Assembly (NCBI RefSeq): GCF_009389715.1
Contig: NC_052399.1
Span: forward strand, 26,421,146 to 26,485,145
DNA: 64,000 bases
Direction of reading: 5' to 3'
Source of the DNA: Phoenix dactylifera
Taxonomy: Eukaryota; Streptophyta; Magnoliopsida; Arecales; Arecaceae
The position numbers and the translations under genes were made by a program. The notes under the pieces are model-generated. The model was not told the DNA's origin. It saw only the letters and a program-made list of their open reading frames with translations, and ran no database searches. Numbering within the stretch: the first letter of the stretch is position 1; each line of letters starts with the position of its first letter. Of this stretch, positions 10,810 through 22,319 are shown piece after piece.

Positions 10810-11610
10810 TGATGCAGCCGGACCCATCCCAAGCCCCAGTCAAGATCAAGAGGACCCAAGATTGATCAAGAGCATCCAAGGTAGGCAGTTCGCCATGAGA
10901 TCTAATGGTAAGACTTCCCTATGAAGTAACTAGTAGGACCAAAATACCATCTGATCCAACAATAGGGAAATAATCGTCGGAATAGGATGGCAGGTGGTCA
11001 CTATCCGAAAAGCTAGATCCAAAGACTGGCTACTCAAGCCATAGCCTTATCACCATCAGTTCTATTTTCCTTCCTAGAAGCTCTTCCACATCATTATAGC
11101 TTTCTTTAGAGATTTTAAGACCATGTTTTCTTGTTCTTTTCGAACTCTGAGGTACGTGCAATCCCTATCATTGTAAATGGGCTTAGAGACCATAAATATC
11201 CCCTATATACTTCAATTTTCCATAGTTTAATTAAATTTGTCTTTTCTTTTCTACATGTTAATTCATGGTTGTTTTAATTTTTTCTTCTACGCATGCCCTA
11301 GTATATTTCGTAAATCAGCAGTGTAGTTAGTTAATAAAGTCTTTATAAGTTGGTGGAGTCCTTAGCAATGGCAGAGCCCTCTTGAGTCTTGATAGCAACA
11401 TGGTAAGATACCAGTCACTTTAAGATAATTTGGTTAATTAGTTTCCCTAGCCTCTATATTTTTAATAATGACTGCTTTCTTCCATTTAAATTATTTAAAT
11501 TATCTCGTAGATTATTTAATTTTTCACACGGCTAGTTCTACTTGTTGATTGCCCTCTTTGGAGCTATTCAAGCGGACCCCACCAGCGTCAACAAACTTGG
11601 TACCGGAGCT
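10810..11610 (+). mobile_element. LTR fragment with primer-binding site
   Basis: A candidate LTR begins TGATGCAGCC at 10810 and ends GCGTCAACA at 11593. It is followed by TGGTACCGGAGCT (11598-11610), close to the initiator-Met tRNA primer site TGGTATCAGAGC used by most plant LTR retrotransposons. The region to about 11900 would be leader of the same element. No coding domain follows and no second LTR is visible, so it is a truncated copy. The left edge is a guess. Confidence 0.5.
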
Positions 11611-11919
11611 CAATTTTTATTAACCTAGCTATATTTTAGACCTTATCTGCTTTTGTGATGCATGCATGCCTAGACTAGGATTTAAGTTAGTCCTCATGTG
11701 CTCTAGATTTTAACTCTCTTCAGAAATTTTCTAGAAGATTTCAGAATTTGATCTACTTTCAAACTCCTGGCCGCTCTCAAACAAACTATGTTCTAAAATT
11801 TAGATTGGATTTCAAAGCTTGGGGTTGAACTTAAATCCCTTTCTGATTATGAAATTCTACTTGAGTGCGTGAGGGTGAATAATACCCAAAACTCCTCTTT
11901 TGAAGTAGAGGGCAAAGTT

Positions 11920-12548
11920 CCGCATCTAGATCCTCTAAGATGGTGAGGGACATTTGGGATACCCTTTTCGCTGTCACAGCGCTCAGGTTTGCCCATTTTT
12001 CATGGGTATCCCCACCTCTTGGTCATCTTAAAGTCCATTTCGATGGCAGCTTATTCAGCGGATGGTTTGCATGGAGGAGTAGAATTTGTTATGAAAGACT
12101 ATTTGGGCTCACTGGTTGTGGCGGGAGGGCGGCGCACCATTAGCTTGACTGTCATTGAGGCGGAGCTCCGGGCTGTCTGGAAATGTCTCTCCTATGCGAG
12201 GAGAGTACTTAGAGCTGATCGAGTACACTTTGAGGGGGATTCCTCGACGGTAATTGATTGGATACGGGGAGTGAATCGCTATGGGGATGGCCATCCTTTG
12301 ATTGGTGAGACCTGCAGACTAGTCAGGAAGATAGAGCACTTCCAGGTAGCACACGTGTTTCGAGAGGCAAACGGTGCTGCTGATTGGGTTGCCTCGTGGT
12401 CCGGCACTCCGGAGAGTTTATCTGGTCGAGGGCCGTGGATATCTCTCCTTCTTTGCACTTTTTTCTCTGCACTTTTTTCTTTCTTTTAACTTGTCTGGCT
12501 GTACTCATTTGAAAATGATATGAAATGTCGATTCTACTAAAAAAAAAA
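11920..12548 (+). mobile_element. 5'-truncated LINE with RNase H domain
   Basis: The piece ends in a poly(A) run (12539-12550) and is flanked by a perfect 17-base duplication, AAGTAGAGGGCAAAGTT (11903-11919 and 12549-12565; the A residues at its edge are shared with the tail). It encodes an RNase H-like domain of the kind found at the C-terminus of plant L1 elements and RVT_3 proteins: HFDGS with the first Asp, AELRAVW with the Glu, FEGDSSTVIDW with the second Asp, and REANGAADWVAS with the last Asp. One frameshift between 12030 and 12070 separates HFDGS from the rest, so it is dead. Confidence 0.85.
11940..12489 (+). pseudogene. RNase H domain of LINE, one frameshift
   Basis: Two overlapping frames make up the domain: the frame opened at 11940 carries the first strand (LKVHFDGS), and the frame opened at 11989 carries the remainder to the stop at 12489. 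All four acidic active-site positions of the RNase H fold can still be seen. The reverse transcriptase and endonuclease parts are missing because of 5' truncation. Confidence 0.8.
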
Positions 12549-12558
12549 AAGTAGAGGG

Positions 12559-12744
12559 CAAAGTTTGCCGTCTCGGTAACGAACCCCATATTGGTGCCAC
12601 ATTAGTACAGTATCAATACGGTACGATACGGAGTTTTTTAGGCTTACTAAGTGTCGGTACGCCACTCGTACTGGTTACTGATGCCGAACTAATATGGTAC
12701 AGTATGCTTATATTATCGAGTTCAGATTGGTACGGCATACTATG
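12559..12744. mobile_element. hAT-type MITE, CGGTACGG-rich family, copy 1
   Basis: 186 bases, similar throughout to 54573-54754: TTGCCGTCTCGG near the left end, TATTGGTGCCACA, GGAGTTTTTT, and TTGGTACGGC near the right end. The flanks GTAGAGGG (12551-12558) and GTAGAGGA (12745-12752) match at 7 of 8 positions. Terminal inverted repeats are weak here (CAAAGTTTGCCGT against CATAGTATGCCGT). The LINE's right-hand target duplication covers the left end of this element. Confidence 0.75.
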
Positions 12745-12752
12745 GTAGAGGA

Positions 12753-13260
12753 TCTGGCAATCCTACGAAAGTTACTTGGCACTATAAGCCCCTGACATGT
12801 TTTTTACTTGCCGGCATCCCCCACCCCACTCTTGCAACCCTAGTGCAGCCCTGCTAACACAGCGAAACATAGCTAAGTTACGGTGGTACCAAAGCTATTC
12901 TCTGAACAGCCTACCATCGAAACTAAACAGACAGAGAGCTGCTTATAATCAGTTTAGCTGGCAATTCCATTGACTGCACCATCTGATTGTAGCATCACCA
13001 CCATTAACAATCAGTTTAGTTCAACATCGAGTTGCCTTTTGTTATACTTCATTTTTGTGTTCTCTCATGTTATCCCTTTACTTGGTTTAATAGAACTTCA
13101 ATGTATGTATGATCCTGGGCGGAGAAATTTTGCTGATTCCATGTATTCAGGACTAGCTGTTCTGTAGCTTTGCCAACCAGTTATCATCACAAAAAGTGGT
13201 CTTAAAGTCCTTGAATAATTTCAAGTTCTGCTTTGGATTAAGGAAAGCCGTTTGTGCTTT
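12753..13260. other. Intergenic, no gene seen
   Basis: Low-information spacer. The small open frame at 12970-13167 has no recognisable domain. No repeat ends seen. Confidence 0.35.
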
Positions 13261-13299
13261 CTATCTTATTTTATATCAGCAGAAAACACTGTCCAATTT

Positions 13300-13810
13300 T
13301 AGTGACAGATGAAGTCTTTTGGCGAAGGCATTGATGTGATTCGTTAGGTTGAACTAGCGATGACAAGCTGTTAAAACTAGTGTAGAGGCTGAGGCAAAAA
13401 GTATGCACCTTCTCGTGGCTGATGTTCAGAGAACAACTAGATCCTTGTTGCAGCAAGATAATCTTAGAGAACAAATATAAAGATTATGTCCATTCTGTAG
13501 TCTTCCAAAAGCTTGCTGCTGCTGATAAGAAATGCCTGGGGTTGTTGGAGGCTGAAAAGAAAAGGGCAGATGCTAGCTAGAGTAATGCAAGCATGCTGAG
13601 TGGTTAAGACTACCGTATGCCATCAAAGAGAGCGAAAGAAAAAGAATGACAACCAGTTGGAAAACTGTCTTCAAAGAGTATGCAAGCTTTTGCTGTTGTT
13701 ATCTTTTCTTTTAGCCCATTTTTGTATTCAATATGCATTAATGTGCATAAATCATCTGACCACCATCAGTCTCTTAAGTTGGCCAATGTGCAAAAGCTGA
13801 ATGAGTTACA
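13300..13810 (+). pseudogene. Coiled-coil gene fragment, decayed
   Basis: The plus strand reads as Glu/Lys/Ala-rich helical protein in pieces: VEAEAKSMHLLVADVQRTTR and QQDNLREQ in one frame (about 13382-13470), then DYVHSVVFQKLAAADKKCLG and LLEAEKKRADA after a frameshift (13470-13580), followed by stops. A further piece (SLKLANVQKLNELQ, about 13768-13812) lies after an intron-like gap, which suggests a duplicated genomic fragment rather than a retrocopy. I cannot name the parent family. Confidence 0.4.
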
Positions 13811-14396
13811 GGATATTTGGTTATGCCTTTTCTTCAACTAATGTTCTGCTATAGAATAAAATGACTGATAGGAAGGTTTATTTTGCATGTCTAAGAGGAT
13901 TCTTTCCTGGTTAAAAATATCTTAAATCATATACTTCACCGATGAATAGACAAAGTGACAGATGGCAGAGTATCTAAAACTGAGTGAGACCTCATGGGGC
14001 AAGTTTAACAAAATATTAATTTATTATAGTGTCCCAAACAAGTTGAATTTATATTCACTCATCACCAACACAAGCGATCTTCTACTAATAATATGCACAT
14101 ATACGATTGCCTGCCAGAAAGCAGATATTAAGTAACAAAAAGGGTCAATTTTGATAATATACAATATTCACCTTTTTTTGTGAGAGAGATAAAAAGAATT
14201 CATATATGGTGTAGCCAAGATCATGATTGCCGCTGCATGGTAACATCAAAGAGTGAGGTGTCCTATACTCCATGAAACATACAACCACAGAAGCTATAGC
14301 TGAGTCTTCCCAGATTTTAAACAATACCACTACTAGCAAATGAAATATCTAGTTGTCCTTTATGCTGGCAGTTTATCTTTCATCCTTTCTTTCATT

Positions 14397-17300
14397 TCAA
14401 GGGGTATCGATATTCATGTGTTCAGAAGGTCGATTCTCTTTACAATCAGCTACTGCCTTGTCAAATGTAGTTCTTACGTGCTGGAACATCACCATCAAAT
14501 TCTGGAGTGCATCTTTAAGTACATCTTTGGCTGAATCACCTACTCATGTAACCAATACATTGAAAGAAATAATAAGAGTTGGAAACAAAATAAAGCCATG
14601 TGGTAACAAGGCTGCCAGCAACTTAAAACAACATTAGCTTGGCGTGCAAACCAAATATTATCAATTCTCGGATGGTTGAAGGTCATATTCTTAATTCTGA
14701 TCTAATTTCTTTCTATTTTAAATGAAACCGAATATAATCAAAATGAGCAGAAACTGAAAGAAAACATCCATAATCATGTTAAAAATTGGCCAACGTTTTG
14801 GCTGACATTTTGGATCCACAGTTTCAAAAGAATGAAAAATAGCATGTCTAACATTTAACTAGTGTCATTCTAGCTATAACTATTAACCATAGAAGCATGA
14901 CCAACAAGTCATGATCAGCCTAATATGGAATCATTTGAACAAACAAAATAAGAAACAAGAATATAGAACAAAGAAAAATCAACCAAAAGTGATAAAGGGT
15001 AGTGAGCTGCTTGATGATAAGAGTGATGTGTAGCCTCAGCTACAGTCTTCTGTCAAGTTTAGCGCATTAAGTTCATGAAGGCAGCCTATCTCATTGTTAC
15101 TAGCATGAAATCTTGAACAGTTCCTCTTAAACTGCCAAGGTCCCTCATCTATTTCACAATGCTTGTATAGTTTACACCAGTATCACATAGATAGGAGGAA
15201 TTGATAAGTCATGCTACTGACGTGCCTCTGGTGGGGTCATAGATAAAAACGAAGTGTCATATTTGCCAGTTTTTAAAGATGAACAATCTGTGTTGCATGT
15301 GCCAAATACTAGTTTATATAAGCATTCAAAGTAATTTACAAGCTTTATTACTGTCTTAGGCAACTTACCATATTATAATCAACTCAATATACAATGACTA
15401 GTCAACAGGTTCAAAGTACCAGAAAGGGAAGAACTCTAGATTTATATTGTTCACTTGGTTGCCAACTAAATTTACCATCACTTTGTTGAAAATGTAGCTA
15501 CCCATGTCGCCAGAAAATAAATTCAGGTCACAGCTGAGGTGCATGCAGTGTAACTGAAATGAAGAATATAGCAGATTGCATTAATATGCACATGAAAAGG
15601 AAGAGACTGCCAGATCACAGTTACTTTGTGAATTCGAGGTTTCACCCACAATTTTGCTCCAGATCCTGATGCATACTGCGAATCTATTATTTTTCGTCAT
15701 GCTCCAGCCTTATGACAAGCTACAAATTAGGCCTATTTTCAGCGGGTATGATGCTGGATTCATCTCTAGCATGTCCAGAACAAATTCTATTTGGAACTGT
15801 TTGCAATGGCACACATGAACATCTACAAATATAATTGCAAAGAATAATTTGACAAGCTCCAGGATGATGGAATCTTTATTTTGAAAAGCCATAATTATAA
15901 GATAAAAATTTGATAGGCCTTCATCTATATGAACCATGAGCATGAGCATGATATGTGCATTGATTCCTTTCATAAAGCCAGAATACTCTCCATGCATAAA
16001 TGTTCCATATCAGAGATAAGATTAACATAACACAGCAGTTCCAAGCATAGAAAATAAAAATTCCTGAAAAATTTCAAAGCACATGTGGTACCTGTAGTTT
16101 GGACTCTTATGTTAACCTTGTTATCTGAAGGATGAGGGATGCTATACCCACAAAATGCCACCCTTGGACTGCAATAAGGCAGGAAAAAAAAGGCAAAAAT
16201 GGGTCATTTTAATATGAATAATTAAATAGTGAAATGAAAAAAAAAAACTCAAATTATACAAGGTTTGCCATCTCGGTGTACCGGACCCATAGCAGTACCA
16301 TCATAATAATAGTGTCGGTACACCCGGTACAATATTCGATTTGGCATACCAAGTATGATATGATACGGTCAATACGCACCGGTACCAACCGGCACAACAA
16401 ACCTAACTCAAATATATTTTGAAGTTCCAAAGCCATATTAAGCAGCCATAGTTTCTGAATTGTCAGTGTCAAACATGCGAAACAAAAGTAGGCAGCTACT
16501 AATATTGAACCTAAAGGTGGTAAGACAGACAAATACATTCTCCAGATTTTACTTAAGTACTCTCATTTCTGCCCTCTCCATAACATTGCTTGACAATAGA
16601 TAGAATTAAGATGATGTAATGCAGAAGATGAGAGTGCACTATGGAGGTTTTTGATCCAGCTCACAGATTCACCTAAGGTTCTCAATTTTTCATATAGGCA
16701 TGTTAGTTATAAGTTCTAACCTTTCAGCGATGTCAACTCCCACCCGCAATGCCAGAACTTTATATTGTTTCCTTTTTTTCTTTCTTTCCTTTTTGAAATG
16801 AGATAATGTTTTCATCAAAACTCAAATTTAGATAATTTTAAAGCAACAATTCTATATACGTTTTGTCAAGTAACAGAATTTCAAGATTGTAGTTTGTTTT
16901 CAACTTAATTTGTTGCTGCTTCGCTATCACCAGTACATACTAATATTTCAGTTTAAATAAAACAATCATGGCTTATCAAAAGAATATCCATATTTTCCTA
17001 TTCAAAATCCATCTTAGCATTGGGAAACAACTTTTTCCTTCAAAACAAAACCATTTAAAGAGTGTTTCTGAATTACAACTTTTATTTATTGGGTCCTACT
17101 AGAAATAACCAAAATAATGATTTCATGCTCTTTTACAACTCACCCGTATGTGATTTTCAGTAACCAAGCCTTTGTCAATTTCAAACAAATGAACTGAGCA
17201 GAAACTTGATTCTCACATAACATAATTTCGTAGTCTTCGCCTTAAACAACAACCAATAAATATACGAAGATAATACATATGACACAAATACATATCATTG

Positions 17301-17795
17301 AAAATACATTTGTGGTCCTACAAAACAGTGAAAAGTCAAATGTAATCTTACTCTCTACACTGCATTAACAAACACTTGTTTGCCAATGTATTTAGATTTC
17401 AATTTGCTATACAACTATCTTCTATATTTCATGCCATATAAGAGTCATATTCTCATGTATATGTAAGCTTCAAGCATCCAATTATATATGACTGAAAGAG
17501 GCAATGTTCTAAGCATGTCATCTGTAGAGTTTTACAAAGATGCGTTGCATTAGGATAAAGCAAAATGCATTAGACATCTAACAGATGAGCAAAAGGTAAT
17601 GGGACAAAATACATACAACCAAATTCAAGAATCTCACATTTGCTTGATACAATACAACAAATTGAAAACCTGATTAAGCTAAGAAAGTACTGACTCTTGA
17701 TTCAGTGTGAATCTGACAGAATTTGCCAATGTGTGATCCTCATCCATTAAAGAAAATGTTGATGAGCTCAAATCAGTCAGAGAACCATGCTCCAT
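14397..17795 (-). CDS. RPAC2: RNA polymerases I and III subunit RPAC2 (AC19/RPC19)
   Basis: Three coding exons: 17795-17695, 16168-16092 and 14539-14397. They join in frame (321 bases, 106 residues) with GT-AG introns. The product is the small Rpb11-like partner of RPAC1 in the assembly platform of RNA polymerases I and III, acting in the nucleus and nucleolus. Residues 1-34 carry the Rpb11-type motif DEDHTLANSVRFTLNQ. The second exon supplies DPRVAFCGYSIPHPSDNKVN, nearly invariant in this family, and the last exon is an amphipathic helix (DALQNLMVMFQHVRTTFDKA) that pairs with RPAC1. The length fits the family (about 105-140). The first coding exon begins at 17801, six bases before the ATG, so an upstream non-coding exon is required. 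No damage is visible. Confidence 0.93.
16255..16405. mobile_element. Probable hAT-type MITE, CGGTACCGG-rich family, copy 2
   Basis: About 150 bases in the spacer between RPAC2 coding exons 2 and 3 side, just upstream of exon 16092-16168 on the gene's strand. It shares GGTTTGCCATCTCGGT with the other copies and is rich in GGTAC and CCGGT. The flanks ACTCAAAT (16247-16254 and 16406-16413) are a perfect 8-base duplication, but the left one is offset by four bases from the expected CAAGG start, so the ends are less certain than in the other copies. Confidence 0.5.
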
Positions 17796-19019
17796 TGCCA
17801 ACTGTAGTTCAGGGGAAAAAAAAAGAATACATCCTTAGCTGCCAACCCTTACATTTCATCTATGCTATAACCAAGATAACATATATTTGAGGATAAAGAA
17901 TCATGCATAAAAACATGGTTTTCTTCTCACACATGATGGACATAGACAAAAAAATGATGCTTCTAAAGTTATTAAACCCTGGTCAGGTAGATGCTAGCAC
18001 TAAACAATGAACCAAAATGGCACTAAGCAAGTTGCTTAAGATGGGATGAGATGTCTAACGACAGTTTATAAAACATTTACCCTAATACAACCATATTCTT
18101 AGTTCAAAGAAGTTGCAGCTAGGCTGGAAGAAAAGAAAGGACAAAGACCCTGCTCATTCAGTAATAAGGTGCAAAAGAACAATGCTACATCAGAGAAGCA
18201 TAAAATCAACAAAGCGGAATAAAAAAAGGAGAAAGGTTCAAAAGACAGATATCAACATAGCAATTTGTGCAGCTATTGCTTCCAGGTCAATCTCTTGCCT
18301 GTTGACAAACTCCACTTTTGCTACAACGAGTCTCACAACACCTTTTACATCTAGATTTGGATTTCCAACATACATTCAATCCAGTCCATCCAGTCAGTAG
18401 TCTGACCACCAGGTCAACCAGCCAGACCAGGTTGTCCCTAAAAAGAATATTTTTTAAACTAAAAATTACTTAAAAAATAGATGTGTAGCTGAAAACTATG
18501 CATAATTACTGACAAATTATCTACTTTAAATACTAAAAGTTTAATATCGTTTTTCTTTTAGCATTGAGTCATATTTCATAAATAAAGAAGCCACTTATTA
18601 TATCTCGAGACACCAATTTTCCCTACTACCAGAGCATGCGCAAAAGAACGCAAACAGCAATTCACAAACTAACTTCCTTTTTTGTTCTCCCTTCAGTTTT
18701 TTTCAAATGTGGACGATATAAATACATTTTAACGCCAACCGGACACATGTAATCATACTAAAATGCATATTTTACTGCAGATTAAACAATCTCAAGTTCC
18801 AATTCAAAAAAAAAAAAAAATCTTTTCAGGAATAAAATTCTTAGAATTTTTTAAAAAACAAAAATTTCATATGATTAACAAAGAAAGTCATCAAATTTCT
18901 AACTTCAATGAGACAATTTACAGAGTAAACCCTCCTCAACATAAAAATAAAAAAAAAACGAAGCAGATTCCACTGCAGAAACCATCGATAAGGAAATAGA
19001 TCGAAACGATAATCCACTG

Positions 19020-19400
19020 TTCGATGAACTTGACATTCTGCGATCCAGACCGGATCTCGATCATTCAGAGAAACCCCGTCAGGCGTCCAACGAGAAAACG
19101 AAAACCCTAGACCAAGAGATGTGCTAAGGAGGAACTAGCCTGGTGCCAGGCTCCGACTGCCGGCAGTGAGAGCAGACAGAGACAGAGAGAGAGCTGGCTG
19201 CAGGAGATAATACAGAGAGGGAGACTGAGGGAGAGGAAGAGGATACCAAGTAGGGGGATCTGTGTGAAGAGAAGCCGAGCGCCGGAGAGAAGGAACCGAG
19301 TCAGCGAAGAGAGGGCCGCCGGAGATAACGGAGAAGAGAGCAAAGTGGGGCGGGAGTGGGAGGATCGGGGGAGAGAAGGTTGGGTTTAGGGTTTTCCCTA
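19020..19400 (-). promoter_or_regulatory. Probable RPAC2 5' non-coding exon and core promoter
   Basis: Read on the minus strand this is a CT-rich, GC-richer block (CTCTCTCTCTGTCTCTGTCTG), as is usual for plant leaders, in AT-rich surroundings. Telo-box strings AAACCCTAAACCC (about 19380-19393) and AAACCCTAG on the opposite strand (about 19101-19110) are present; telo-boxes are common in promoters of translation and polymerase genes. The position suits the non-coding first exon that RPAC2 needs, but the donor site was not located. Confidence 0.5.
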
Positions 19401-19484
19401 TTCTTATAATAATAACTAATGTAACCCGCGCTCCGTGGCGGGGTTTTTCCGGAACGAAAGAAAAATATTTCCAATACTTCGTCA

Positions 19485-19838
<354 letters not shown>

Positions 19839-20249
19839 AAAGGAAATAGTATTTTTCCTTAACTGATGAATTTATGTTAGTTTTAATATTCATCATCCAT
19901 AGGTTGTTCCCTTATATTGGAAAAAGAGCAGATCCTATAAAATCTTAGCAATTAAATAGAATTAGAAATTATTAAAAAAAATAAATAAATGGAAAGAAAA
20001 TGCTAAAAGTTAAATTGCCTCTCTCACAATCTCTGCAATTGTAATGCAGAGTTGTAACAATATTTAAAGTATGTTATCAGCTTATATGTGGTTATTTTTT
20101 TGAAAAGAGAAGTTTTCTGAAAAAGTTTAATATGAATCTATTTTTCGAGAGTTGAAATAATATATTTTTCTTAAACTTGAGGTGAAGAAGGTCTGGATTC
20201 AAAACTTGCATGTAGATCACTACGTTAAGATCACTTTTTGGAAAATATT

Positions 20250-21760
20250 TATTTTGAAATTATAGATGTTGTCATTAAAATTTTGTGAACCAAATATAAT
20301 TTGACAGATGTAGGTATCATTAAGGATCTTTTTAGTAACAGCTGGAAAAGTAAATCTGTCATATTTTGTATTCATCGCAAGTTAAATGTCGGGACACCAA
20401 TTAGTTGCTGAGCTAATTTTTCAAATTCTATAAAGATCGTTGCACCAACTTTATCTTCAACAGTAGTGTTTAATTTATATCTTCCAAGGATGGATATACA
20501 ATAGTTATTTTTGTTTAAGAAAAACAATAATGTATCTAGTTCTAGCAAATAAAATATGATAGTAAAAAATATACTGCAACGTTACTATGGAATTGAAGGT
20601 TGATCATTTTTACCGCATTAGTTGCCCAAAGAATTGTCACTATAAATCTTTATTGTAGCTCTGCAACTATAACATGCTTTATACCACCAACCATAGAAGG
20701 TGTCAATTGATTTTAAAGTTATCTTGCACATGAATTTTACCCTCTAAAAAATATTAAATAATTCAAGATTCTTGTGCAAGCAAATTATCGGATATAATCA
20801 TATTTCAGACTGCACCGAAAGTCACGTGGATCCAATGTCAACAATCCTTCAATCATTTTTTTTGTTTGTGATACTTTCCTGTCGAGGGCTAATAATAATT
20901 TGTTACTTTTGTTCTATGAATCTAATAGGAGGTGCTTTGATCCTATGCGTAATTTATAGGCATATTTAAATCATAGTAGATAAATCCAACTTTTTTGTTG
21001 AATACATTATGTCAGAGAACTATGTCATAACCTATTTTGGTACTCTAGTATTTCCGACATTTGCATATCCATATAATATCTTGATACCGAAGATGTTGAT
21101 AAGCATATTTTTTCTACAGATACAAAATAGAGAAAGTACTTTTAAATATTACAATATTGATTTTCATAATAAAAAATATTGCAAACAAACAATTAACCTC
21201 TATATGTTCTCATGGTCATGCCTATCAAAATAATAACAACTAGGCCTTCTCTTTTCTTTTCACAAATAACATTTTGATTAAACTCTTCAACAAATTTGGA
21301 ACAGAAGGTGACAAAAGCTTTTTGAACACTAGAAACTAAATAAAATGGTTATTCAACAATATCATACCTTTAAAACATAAGGAAAGAGAGAGGAATAAAA
21401 AATATTTTTGTCTAATGATAACTAAAAAGGCAATTGAGTCAATATATGTTACTTTAAATTTTCTATCTCCAAATTTTTTTTATAAACCAACTTTTGCTTG
21501 ACATGTATTTGATAAAGAGATCCAATAGTTATGATATGATCAATGACATCTGCAAACTAAATGCATCAATATAGCAAAATTGTATCCTTCTTTTTTATAT
21601 TAATGGTAATGGTAGGTAAATTTTATGTATACCTATCAAATGAAGATCATTATAATTCTAAGTTGGAAGTTATCGAAATCAATGAAATTAAATTTTTGCA
21701 AGGTATAGAGCTAGTGTCACTATCAATTTGTTGAACGGTTGTCTGTTTATTAATGTATAT
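20250..21760 (-). pseudogene. Helitron RPA-like single-strand DNA-binding protein, decayed
   Basis: On the minus strand around 20700-20560 a zinc-ribbon segment can be read, WWYKACYSCRATIKIY followed by a CG...N box. It is followed at about 20480-20370 by an OB-fold strand set, GRYKLNTTVEDKVGATIFIE then FEKLAQQLIGVP. This is the layout of the RPA70-type proteins carried by plant Helitrons. Stops and frameshifts separate the pieces. A further weak match to the N-terminal OB fold lies near 21690-21750. It follows the helicase remnant on the same strand, as in many plant Helitrons. Confidence 0.7.
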
Positions 21761-22319
21761 AATATATTGATGGATAGCAACTCAAAAACTTTTTTTGTTC
21801 AAAGCAACATTGAATTTTTCAAAAATGTATATATTCCCTTCAATTAGCAAGCTACAAAACTATGCAGCATCTTATTTACATATCGATCCTTGAATTGGAG
21901 TTCTCTACATAAAACAAATTAACCAGAAGTGTAAAGATAGTATATGTATATATGAAAAAAATTATGAGCAATTATAAATAGTTGTCATAACTTGCTCATC
22001 TATTAGGATACAATTAACACTTAACAGCTAGTTATCAACGTTGGGATTTATTGAATCCCAAATCCTTGCAAGTCTGACTTTTATTTTACAATTGTATTTT
22101 TCTAGGATAGATGCGATAACAAATTGTATTCCATATCTCTTGCTATTTTGGTTTTTTTAAAAAAAATATAATATGATATATATACATGAACTTTGAAAAT
22201 AAAAAAATAATGAAATTCGATAATTAATAATATATTGATGTATAATAAAAAATACATGAAGGTAAGTCAGAAAAAATTTCTCGATAAACAATATTTTTTT
22301 GTATAATTATCAAGACTTG

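Noticed and set aside
18220-18370. Minus-strand 45-codon stretch reading VGNPNLDVKGVVRLVVAKVE and on
   Set aside because: It looks protein-like but has no known motif, no splice sites in place and no neighbours in frame; not enough to call a gene.
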